This document shows, one piece after another, positions 1 to 6,868 of a stretch of 64,000 nt of DNA. The DNA is taken from contig NZ_CP045309.1 of NCBI RefSeq assembly GCF_009671205.1, positions 5,208,001 through 5,272,000 of the forward strand, read 5' to 3'. Positions within the stretch are counted from its first letter, which is position 1. Every line of letters begins with the position of its first letter. Source of the stretch: Micromonospora terminaliae. GTDB lineage: Bacteria; Actinomycetota; Actinomycetes; Mycobacteriales; Micromonosporaceae. Both the position numbers and the translations under genes were made by a program. Under the pieces are notes generated by a model. The model ran no database searches, was not told the origin of the DNA, and saw only the letters and a program-made list of their open reading frames with translations.

Positions 1-1656
1 TCCCAGCAGCTCGACTACGCCGAGCACGGCATCGACGCGCCGCCCGAGCTGGAGCGGCTGGCCAAGCGGGCGCTGGTGATCGGCGACGAGATGACCACCG
101 GCCTGCCGGTGGACTCGGCCCGCGCGCACGGCTGGCACCGCATCGCGGTCGGCGGCCGGACCCGCGAGGAGTGCCTGGAACGGGCCCGCCGCCTCATCCA
201 GCTCTACCAGCGCGAGCTGCGCATCTCGCTCCAGCACCCGAAGAACCAGGATTGGCTGGCCCGCGAGTTCATCCCCGGCGAGCCGATCGCCAACACCGGC
301 TACGTCCGGCGGATGCCGGTCAACCTGCTCGCCGCCGCGCTGCCCCAGGCCGCCTCCACGGTCGGCGACCGGCGTGGCGACCTCATCGGCCGGACCGCGG
401 GCACCTGCCGTCGCCCGGTGTTCCTCGACCTGCACTTCCCCATGGAGGTCCGCGAGCGCTCCGGCCTCGCCGTCTTCGTGGCCGAGCCGGGCGGTGGCAA
501 GTCCACCCTGCTCGGCGCGCTCGGCTACCTGGCCGCCCGGCGCGGCGTGCAGGTGACCCTGCTCGACCCGTCCGGCCCGCTGGCCCGGCTCTGCGCCATG
601 CCCGAGCTGGCGCCGTACTCGCGGGTGCTCAACCTGACCGGCTCGGAGCAGGGCACCCTGGCCCCGTACGCGCTGATCCCCACGCCGCTGCGCAGCGAGT
701 TCGGCACCGGGGCGGCCGGCGACCGGGAGTTCGAGATCGCGGTGTCCAACGCCCGCGCCGAGCGCCGGATGCTCGTGCAGGACATCTGCATGATGCTGGT
801 GCCACCGCAGGTCGCCCGGGAGGCGTCCACCGCGACCCTGTTCCGGCACGCCGTACGCCAGGTGCCGGCCGAGGAGACCTCCATCCTGGACGACGTGGTC
901 GCCTGCCTCCAGGGGCTCGACGACGACGCCGGCCGGGAGCTGGCCAACCTGCTCCTCGACACCGCCGAGATGCCGCTGGCCATGCTCTTCTTCGGCCGCC
1001 CGCCCGAGGGGCTGCTCGGCGCCGACGCGGCGCTCACCGTGATCACCATGGCCGGGCTCCGGCTGCCCGACCTCAAGATCGAGCGGGAGTACTGGTCGGC
1101 CGAGGAGGCGCTGGCCCTGCCGATGCTGCACACCGCGCACCGGCTCGCCGTTCGCCGCTGCTACGGCGGCTCGATGTCCTCCCGCAAGCTCGTGGGCCTG
1201 GACGAGGCGCACTTCATGGAGGGCTGGCGCTCCGGCCGGTCGTTCCTGGTCCGCCTGGCTCGCGACTCCCGCAAGTGGAACCTGGCCGCGCTGGTCGCCT
1301 CACAGAACCCGAAGGACATCCTCGGGCTCGACGTGCAGAACCTGGTCTCCACCGTCTTCGTCGGCCGGATCGCCGAGGACACCGAGATCGCCTCCGAGGC
1401 GCTGCGGCTGCTCCGGGTGCCGGTCAACGACGGCTACGAGGCCACCCTCGCCTCGCTGTCCCAGGCCGACAGCGGCTCGGCCGCCCGGCTGGGCTTCCGC
1501 GAGTTCGTCATGCGCGACGTCGACGGCCGCGTGCAGAAGGTCCGGGTCGACGTGTCGTACGTCGACGGGCTGCTGGAGCACCTGGACACCACCCCCGCCG
1601 CGGTCGCCCAGGCCGCCGGGCAGCTGCCGACCGTCCTGGCTGATCTGGAGGCGTGA
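1..1656 (+). CDS. VirB4/TraC-like type IV secretion ATPase, 5' end missing
   Basis: The frame is open from base 1, so the true start lies outside the window; 551 codons are visible. Around visible residues 157-170 is a P-loop (AEPGGGKST) after a hydrophobic strand, followed by LLDPSGPLARL. A Walker B-like KLVGLDEAHF lies near 396-405, and an ASQNP segment, typical of VirB4/TraC motor proteins, follows it. The family powers pilus or translocation channel assembly at the inner face of the membrane. The next gene starts 1 base after the stop and encodes a TrbL-like membrane protein, which supports the role. Whether the system moves DNA or protein cannot be told from here. The ATPase class is well supported; the exact name is not. 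Confidence 0.85.
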   Translation, partial: SQQLDYAEHGIDAPPELERLAKRALVIGDEMTTGLPVDSARAHGWHRIAVGGRTREECLERARRLIQLYQRELRISLQHPKNQDWLAREFIPGEPIANTGYVRRMPVNLLAAALPQAASTVGDRRGDLIGRTAGTCRRPVFLDLHFPMEVRERSGLAVFVAEPGGGKSTLLGALGYLAARRGVQVTLLDPSGPLARLCAMPELAPYSRVLNLTGSEQGTLAPYALIPTPLRSEFGTGAAGDREFEIAVSNARAERRMLVQDICMMLVPPQVAREASTATLFRHAVRQVPAEETSILDDVVACLQGLDDDAGRELANLLLDTAEMPLAMLFFGRPPEGLLGADAALTVITMAGLRLPDLKIEREYWSAEEALALPMLHTAHRLAVRRCYGGSMSSRKLVGLDEAHFMEGWRSGRSFLVRLARDSRKWNLAALVASQNPKDILGLDVQNLVSTVFVGRIAEDTEIASEALRLLRVPVNDGYEATLASLSQADSGSAARLGFREFVMRDVDGRVQKVRVDVSYVDGLLEHLDTTPAAVAQAAGQLPTVLADLEA

Positions 1657-1657
1657 C

Positions 1658-3751
1658 ATGGCAAGGGCCTGTGTCAGAGTCCCCGGTCGAGCCGAGGCGG
1701 AGTCCAGGCGGCGTCCGGCAAGCCGGAATTCCGTTCGGATACCGGTGTTGTATCCGAACGGAACTCCAACACGGCCGGTCGCCGTCTGGGTCCGCCGCAG
1801 GCCGGCCAGGGACTCTGACACAGGCTCTCGGGCCCGGGCACGGATCGCGGCGCTCCTCCTCGCCCTCGGCCTGTTGGCCGGGGCCACGATCGCCTGGCCC
1901 CTGGTCGGGGCGACACCTGCGTACGCCGCCGTGCCGGCCGCCCAGGCCCGGGCCGAGCTGTGCAGCACCAAGGAGTGGCAGGCGGACTTCCGCGCCTGCG
2001 TCGCCAAGCTGAAGGCGGTGAGCGAGGACCAGGTGGAGTGCCGCAACGCCCCGGTGCCCGGCGCTCCCGACTCCGGCCTGGCCGGATGGTTCGCGTCCCG
2101 GCCCGACTCCGCCAAGCAGCCCGGCCCCAAGGGCCTCTACAGCGACTACGGGTACGCCGGATACAGCTACACGACGTACGACGTCGACGGCGGCTGTGCC
2201 TCCTCGGTGCTGCATCCGGACTACCGCTTCACCACCATGGTGGCGAACGGCGAGTTCATGTTCGCCAACGCGATCATCGGCGCGTCCAACGCGCTGCGCG
2301 AGCGCGCCTGGGACCCGCGGACCATGTGGGGCTGGGCGGACCCGCTGGTGGAGCAGGCCACCAAGGCCGTCTACCAGAAGGTGTTCAGCGTCTTCGGCAT
2401 CATCACCATCTGCGTGGTCGGCCTCTACCTGCTCTGGCGCTCGCGCCAGTCGGACATGAGCAACGCCATGACCACGGCCGGGTGGGCCATCCTCGTGATG
2501 GTGGCGGTGACCGCCCTGGCCGCCTGGCCGGTCAAGTCGGCGAACATCGCCGACAACACCCTGATCACCACCCTCGGCGTGGTGCACGACGCGGTCGGTC
2601 CAGCCTCGAGAGACACGCCACCTGGGCAGTGCGACGATCCGAACCCCGCGGCGTGCAAGGACCACCGGCCACCTGCCGTGCGGGCCAGCGACACCGCGAC
2701 CGAGACAATGCTCTACCGGAACTGGCTGCGCGGCGTGCTCGGCTCGGCCGACAGCGAGACCGCCAAGAAGTACGGCCCGGCGCTCTACGACGCCAAGTCG
2801 CTCTCCTGGGAGGAGGCGGAGAAACTCCGGCAGAACCCGGCGACGCGCGAGGCGACGATCAAGGCCAAGCAGCAGCAGTGGGCACGGGTGGCCGAGCAGA
2901 TCAAGTCGGAGGACCCGGAGGCGTACGAGTACCTCCAGGGCGTCCGGGACATGGACCGGGTCGGGGCGGGCTTCATCGCGGTGCTGGCCTCGCTGCTCTT
3001 CGCCATGTTCGACCTGACCGCCTCGTTGCTGGTACTGCTCGGCTTCCTGATCTTCCGCTGGGCGGTGATCGCCGCCCCGATCCTGGGCACCGTCGGGCTG
3101 ATGCGCCCCGCGAGCGCCGGCCTGCGGCGACTGGCCAACGCGGTGGTCGCCGCCGTGTTCAACATCGCCATCTTCGGCACCGGCGCGGCCATCTACCTCT
3201 TCGCCGTGGACCTGATCATGAACACGCCGACCCTGCCCGGCTGGCTCCAGGTGGTCCTGGTCTGGCTCTGCGGCGTGGTCGGCTGGCTGCTGCTCCGCCC
3301 GTACCGGCGGATCACGCAACTCGGCGGCAAGGACAGCAGCGAGGCGGTCAGCTCGGCCGGCTCCTGGCACCGGCGGTTCTTCCGGGACATGCGGATCGCC
3401 GCCCGGCTCGACGTGGCCGAGCCGGGTGGCACGGCCGAGCCGGCGATGGGCCGGCGACGCGCCGTGACGGCCGACCAGCGCAGCCTCCGGCCCGAGGCCC
3501 GGCACGAGGATCCGGCGCACAGCGTGGTCGGGCGGGACCGCCCCGACGGGCGGGAGCAGCCCGACGAGGTCCCGGCGGCCGAGCGCCGGTCCGGCCGCCC
3601 GGCTGCGCCGCGACCCCGACGGGCACCGGCGAGCTGGACCGGTCCGGACGTGCCCGAGGAGGCGCCCGCCTTCACCGTCTACCGGCCGGATTCGGCCGAC
3701 CGTTCCCCGGCGCCGAAGCCGGCGCCGCGGGTCCGCTCCGAGGCGCGGTGA
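1658..3751 (+). CDS. TrbL/VirB6-like type IV secretion membrane protein
   Basis: 697 aa. The first 4 codons are followed by 53 codons supplied by a 159-bp palindrome. A signal-peptide-like hydrophobic stretch (IAALLLALGLLAGATIAWP, then an AYA-type cleavage site) comes only after about residue 62. Membrane segments lie near 242-264, 273-292, 435-482 (two), 492-521 and 529-547. The C-terminal 150 residues are Arg/Pro/Glu-rich and probably cytoplasmic and disordered. It probably forms part of the membrane channel served by the preceding ATPase. The ATG at 1658 is the only start before the palindrome; a GTG at 1745 in its loop is in frame. The stop overlaps the next start (GTGA). Confidence 0.75.
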   Translation: MARACVRVPGRAEAESRRRPASRNSVRIPVLYPNGTPTRPVAVWVRRRPARDSDTGSRARARIAALLLALGLLAGATIAWPLVGATPAYAAVPAAQARAELCSTKEWQADFRACVAKLKAVSEDQVECRNAPVPGAPDSGLAGWFASRPDSAKQPGPKGLYSDYGYAGYSYTTYDVDGGCASSVLHPDYRFTTMVANGEFMFANAIIGASNALRERAWDPRTMWGWADPLVEQATKAVYQKVFSVFGIITICVVGLYLLWRSRQSDMSNAMTTAGWAILVMVAVTALAAWPVKSANIADNTLITTLGVVHDAVGPASRDTPPGQCDDPNPAACKDHRPPAVRASDTATETMLYRNWLRGVLGSADSETAKKYGPALYDAKSLSWEEAEKLRQNPATREATIKAKQQQWARVAEQIKSEDPEAYEYLQGVRDMDRVGAGFIAVLASLLFAMFDLTASLLVLLGFLIFRWAVIAAPILGTVGLMRPASAGLRRLANAVVAAVFNIAIFGTGAAIYLFAVDLIMNTPTLPGWLQVVLVWLCGVVGWLLLRPYRRITQLGGKDSSEAVSSAGSWHRRFFRDMRIAARLDVAEPGGTAEPAMGRRRAVTADQRSLRPEARHEDPAHSVVGRDRPDGREQPDEVPAAERRSGRPAAPRPRRAPASWTGPDVPEEAPAFTVYRPDSADRSPAPKPAPRVRSEAR
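1667..1825. repeat. 159-bp near-perfect palindrome (MITE-like) inserted in frame
   Basis: Terminal arms GCCTGTGTCAGAGTCCC (1667-1683) and its exact complement (1809-1825) flank inner arms 1725-1742 and 1750-1767, which match at 17 of 18 positions. Both pairs are centred on 1746. The intervening arms also pair, with a single-base slip, so almost the whole element folds on itself around a 7-base loop (1743-1749). At 159 bp it adds exactly 53 codons and keeps the frame of the membrane-protein gene. No clear target-site duplication was found. The shape resembles a non-autonomous inverted-repeat transposon, but no second copy was seen here. Confidence 0.8.
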
Positions 3752-4308
3752 ATCCGGTGCGGCGGGCGCTAGAGTTCCTGGTCACCCGGGTACTGCGGTC
3801 CCGGCTCGGCGTCGCGCTGGTGATCGCCGTCCTGGTCTTCGGCGTGATCGGCGCGGCCCGGCTGGTCTCCGGTCCGGTCGACGCGACTCGCGGTCTGAGC
3901 ACCCGTCCGAGCGAGCCGATCAGCACGGTGGACCCGCATGCCGGTGACGACGGGGTGCTGGCGAGCCCGCCGACGGCGGTCGCCCCGGAGCGGCGACCGG
4001 GCGAGGCCACCCCGGAGCAGACCGCGAGCCGGTTCACCACGGCCTGGTTGACGGGCCCGGGCAGCACCGCCGAGGCGTGGCGGTCGCGCCTGCAGCCGCT
4101 CTCCACGCCGGCGCTCGTCGAGAAGATGAGCGGCGCCGACCCGGAGACCGTGCCCGCCCGGCGGGTGACCGGCGCGGTGACCCTCCGGGCGCGGACGGAG
4201 TCGTTCGTGGAGGCGCTGGTCCCGCTCGACGACGGCCGCCTCCGGCTCGAACTGGTGGCGCCCGACGGCCGGTGGCTGGTGGACGCCGTCGACTGGGAGC
4301 GGCCGTGA
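3748..4308 (+). CDS. Small membrane-anchored conserved protein of the T4SS-like operon
   Basis: 186 aa, starting at a GTG that overlaps the previous stop. A basic N-terminus precedes one membrane helix (LGVALVIAVLVFGVIGAARL, about residues 21-40). A low-complexity linker follows, then a globular domain from about residue 87. That domain carries a TASRFTTAWLTGPG motif and a final DGRWLVDAVDWERP, resembling the small NTF2-like extracytoplasmic domains of T4SS or conjugation accessory proteins. The position between the TrbL-like protein and the wall hydrolase, with 4-base overlaps at both ends, implies co-translation and a structural role in the same apparatus. The precise function is not recognised. 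Confidence 0.7.
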   Translation: MNPVRRALEFLVTRVLRSRLGVALVIAVLVFGVIGAARLVSGPVDATRGLSTRPSEPISTVDPHAGDDGVLASPPTAVAPERRPGEATPEQTASRFTTAWLTGPGSTAEAWRSRLQPLSTPALVEKMSGADPETVPARRVTGAVTLRARTESFVEALVPLDDGRLRLELVAPDGRWLVDAVDWERP

Positions 4309-5480
4309 GCGCGGCGGCGGGGGTCACCGCGCCGGTACGCCGCAAGCTGCGGGTCGGGGTGCTGGTCACCGCGGTCACCACGGTGCTCACCCTGCTCTGC
4401 TGCGTGGGCGGTGCGGGGGCGTTCCTCCTCACCGAGCTCGGCGGGGACCAGAAGGACGGCGTGCTCGCCGGCCTGAACTGCGACCCGGCCTACCAGGTCG
4501 ACCTCACCGGGGACATGCCGCGCTTCACGGAGTACGGCGACGGCCAGCTCCGCAACGCCGCCGTCATCATCAAGGTCGGCCAGGACCTGAAGGTGCCCGC
4601 CCGCGGCTGGGTCATCGCGCTGGCCACCGCCATGCAGGAGTCCGCGCTGCGAAACCTTGCCAACAGCAAGGTTTCGGCGTCGCTGGCCCTGCCCCACGAG
4701 GGCGTCGGCGCCGACCACGACTCGCTGGGTCTGTTCCAGCAGCGGCCCGGGTGGGGCAGCGTCGAGCAGCGGATGACTCCGTCCTACACCGCGCGGAAGT
4801 TCTACGAGAAGATGGTCACGGTGCGGGACTGGCAGCACCGGCCGCTCACCGAGGTGGCGCAGCGGGTGCAGGTCAGCGCCTTCCCGGACGCCTACGCCAA
4901 GCACGAGGATCTGGCCGGCCGCATCGTGGACGCCCTCGCGGGCGGGGCCGCCCGGACCGTCGAGATCGCCGGCAAGGCGGTCTGCGACGCCGCCGCCGGG
5001 GCCCGGATCGCCGCCTCCGGCTGGACCGCCCCGCTCCCCGGCGGCGTCGTCTCCGCGTTCCGCACGGCCGAGCGGCCCAGCCACAACGGGGTCGACCTCG
5101 CCGCCGGCAAGCGCACCGAGATCCACGCCGCCTCCGCGGGCCGGGTGCTGGTGGCCCGCTGCGATCCCGACCACTCGGGCAAGCGCGACTGCGACCGGGA
5201 CGGCTGGCCCGGCAAGGGCGGCTGCGGCTGGTTCGTCGACATCCTGCACGCCGGCGGCTACATCACCCGCTACTGCCACATGATCGAGCGGCCCCGGGTG
5301 GTGCCCGGCCAGTCCGTGGCGGCGGGCGAGGTGATCGGCCTCTCCGGCACCAGCGGCAACTCCTCCGGCCCGCACCTGCACTTCGAGGTGCATGTGGAGG
5401 GCGACCGGTCCAGCCGGGGCGCGATCAATCCGGTGCCGTTCATGCGGGCCCGGGGCGCCCCGGTGGACGGGACCGCGTGA
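4305..5480 (+). CDS. Bifunctional cell-wall hydrolase: muramidase-like plus M23 endopeptidase
   Basis: 391 aa, starting at a GTG overlapping the previous stop. An N-terminal membrane helix (about 18-45) is followed by a lysozyme-like region with an AMQESALRNL motif and SLGLFQQRPGWG. The C-terminal half is an M23 (LytM) peptidase: HNGVD supplies the first zinc ligands and HLHFEV the last, with TSGNSSGPHLHF preceding. The protein should act outside the membrane, opening peptidoglycan so that the secretion channel can cross the wall, as VirB1/TcpG-like enzymes do in Gram-positive conjugation systems. The catalytic metal ligands appear intact. The muramidase assignment is less certain than the M23 one. 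Confidence 0.85.
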   Translation: MSAAAGVTAPVRRKLRVGVLVTAVTTVLTLLCCVGGAGAFLLTELGGDQKDGVLAGLNCDPAYQVDLTGDMPRFTEYGDGQLRNAAVIIKVGQDLKVPARGWVIALATAMQESALRNLANSKVSASLALPHEGVGADHDSLGLFQQRPGWGSVEQRMTPSYTARKFYEKMVTVRDWQHRPLTEVAQRVQVSAFPDAYAKHEDLAGRIVDALAGGAARTVEIAGKAVCDAAAGARIAASGWTAPLPGGVVSAFRTAERPSHNGVDLAAGKRTEIHAASAGRVLVARCDPDHSGKRDCDRDGWPGKGGCGWFVDILHAGGYITRYCHMIERPRVVPGQSVAAGEVIGLSGTSGNSSGPHLHFEVHVEGDRSSRGAINPVPFMRARGAPVDGTA

Positions 5481-5493
5481 GGCGCGGCGGCAC

Positions 5494-6093
5494 ATGAGCA
5501 ACCCACTGCCCGACCCCTTCGCGGACCACCCCGACTGGGCTCCGCAGCCACCCCGCCCGGTCGAGATCGTCCCGGCCACCGGCCGGATCGAACTGCGCGG
5601 GCGTCGCGTGCTGGTCGGCCTGCCCGGCCTCGGCTGGCGCGGTGACCTGCGCGCCGACGAACGGGTGGTGCAGGGCAGCCGAACCTACGTGCCGGTCATC
5701 CCGGAACACGAGTGGTATCGCGCCGAGTCCGAGCAGGTGGAGGTCTTCGCACCGCTGGTGCCGCTGGAGCGGGTCTGGGTGGAGACTGTGGGCGAGCGAC
5801 GGCCGTCGGCGGGGCCACCCGAGCCGGGCCTCCGGCTGGTCTCGCTCGACGCCCCCACCCGGCGCCCGCCCACACCGGTCTTCGAGGCCGACGCGGTGAC
5901 CGGCCGGCGCGTGGTGCACGTGACCGGGTCGGTGGAACAACGGGACCTCCGCGCGGTCACCGAGACCTACTCGGGCGCGGACGGGGACATCTGCGTCCGG
6001 GTGGCCCCGGAACTGGAGTGGTACCGGTGGGCCTGGCGCGGCCAGCCACCGACCACCCTGGAGGTGCCGGTGCACCTGCTCTGGCTGGAGTAA
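5494..6093 (+). CDS. Hypothetical protein with an internal duplication
   Basis: 199 aa, ATG start 13 bases after the wall hydrolase, with GGCGGCAC upstream and no strong Shine-Dalgarno. There is no signal peptide or membrane helix. The protein contains two copies of one unit. Residues 36-76 begin GRRVLVGL, include RGDLRADE and end EHEWYR; residues 137-178 begin GRRVVHVT, include QRDLRAVTE and end ELEWYR. Each copy is followed by a Val-rich strand with VPLERVWVE or VPVHLLWLE. It looks like a two-domain beta-rich protein. It is probably the last gene of the operon, since a convergent gene ends 4 bases beyond. No family was recognised. Confidence 0.7.
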   Translation: MSNPLPDPFADHPDWAPQPPRPVEIVPATGRIELRGRRVLVGLPGLGWRGDLRADERVVQGSRTYVPVIPEHEWYRAESEQVEVFAPLVPLERVWVETVGERRPSAGPPEPGLRLVSLDAPTRRPPTPVFEADAVTGRRVVHVTGSVEQRDLRAVTETYSGADGDICVRVAPELEWYRWAWRGQPPTTLEVPVHLLWLE

Positions 6094-6097
6094 CTAC

Positions 6098-6667
6098 TCA
6101 ACCGATCTTGCTGCCACCGCAGACGCGCCAACCGTCCCGCTCGACCACACGGAACTGCCACTCCTCGCGACGGCTGCTGCGGGTCTGCCCGTTCGACGAG
6201 CCGGAGATCGTCAACGTGGTCGTCACCAACTCCGCGTCGTCGTCCTTCGCCTGGGTGAGCGGGCCCCAACTGACCCGGACCACGACGTTGAAGTTGGCCT
6301 CTCGCTGTTCCACTTCGGCCCGGAGAGCCCGGATCGCGTCTAGGTCGGCACCAGACGTGCAGGAGAACTCTTGCGCCTTGGTGTCGTTGCGGTCCACCAG
6401 CAACGCCCGGAGGTAGTTGTCCACGACCACGTCCGGGGCGCTGCGGTCGGGTGCCGTCGCCCGGTCGTACAGCACGAATCCGACGAGACCGCCGCCGACG
6501 CAGACCAGCGCCAGCACCCCGGCGACCACGGCGAGCACGGTCCGCAGCCGCCGCTTCGGGCGTACCGGCGCCGGAGCGGGCGCGGGCGGCGCCAACTGCT
6601 CGGGCGGGGTCCGCTGCGCCGGTACGCGGGAGACCTGGGAACCGGCGGGGGGCTGCACTGATTCCAC
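6098..6667 (-). CDS. Pro-rich membrane-anchored protein, DUF4878/Rv0361-like
   Basis: 189 aa. A proline-rich cytoplasmic N-terminus (about 1-38) precedes a basic RPKRR and a single membrane helix (about 42-68). The exported domain begins DVVVDNYLRALLVDRNDTKA and ends EEWQFRVVERDGWRVCGGS, with a Cys near the middle (EFSCTSG) and one near the end that could pair. The layout closely matches the gene at 60339-60920, which has the same Pro-rich/helix/small-domain order and a C-terminal WWVCEVA. The two are probably paralogues of a family of small NTF2-like extracytoplasmic proteins. The specific function is unknown. Confidence 0.75.
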   Translation of the reverse strand: MESVQPPAGSQVSRVPAQRTPPEQLAPPAPAPAPVRPKRRLRTVLAVVAGVLALVCVGGGLVGFVLYDRATAPDRSAPDVVVDNYLRALLVDRNDTKAQEFSCTSGADLDAIRALRAEVEQREANFNVVVRVSWGPLTQAKDDDAELVTTTLTISGSSNGQTRSSRREEWQFRVVERDGWRVCGGSKIG

Positions 6668-6868
6668 CTCCTGAGGCTATCGGCTGCACGGCACGTACCC
6701 AATGCCTCAGAACTGGCGGATCGTGGCGAACCGCCGGGCGCGGCCGGCGCGTGAGCGTGTTCACCGACGAGCCGGGCACCGCGCCGACCGACATCCCGGA
6801 GGACGGCCCCCGGCTGGGATACCGTCACAGCCGGGGAGGAGTGTCGGCCTCGGGAAGAGAGGTGGACG

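Noticed and set aside
1508..3520. 670-codon antisense frame across the T4SS-like genes
   Set aside because: It runs against two genes with coherent motifs and membrane helices, and crosses the palindrome.
1..6093. Integrative conjugative element
   Set aside because: No integrase, relaxase, att repeat or tRNA was found on the right side, and base composition matches the rest; the left side cannot be seen, so this stays open but unsupported.
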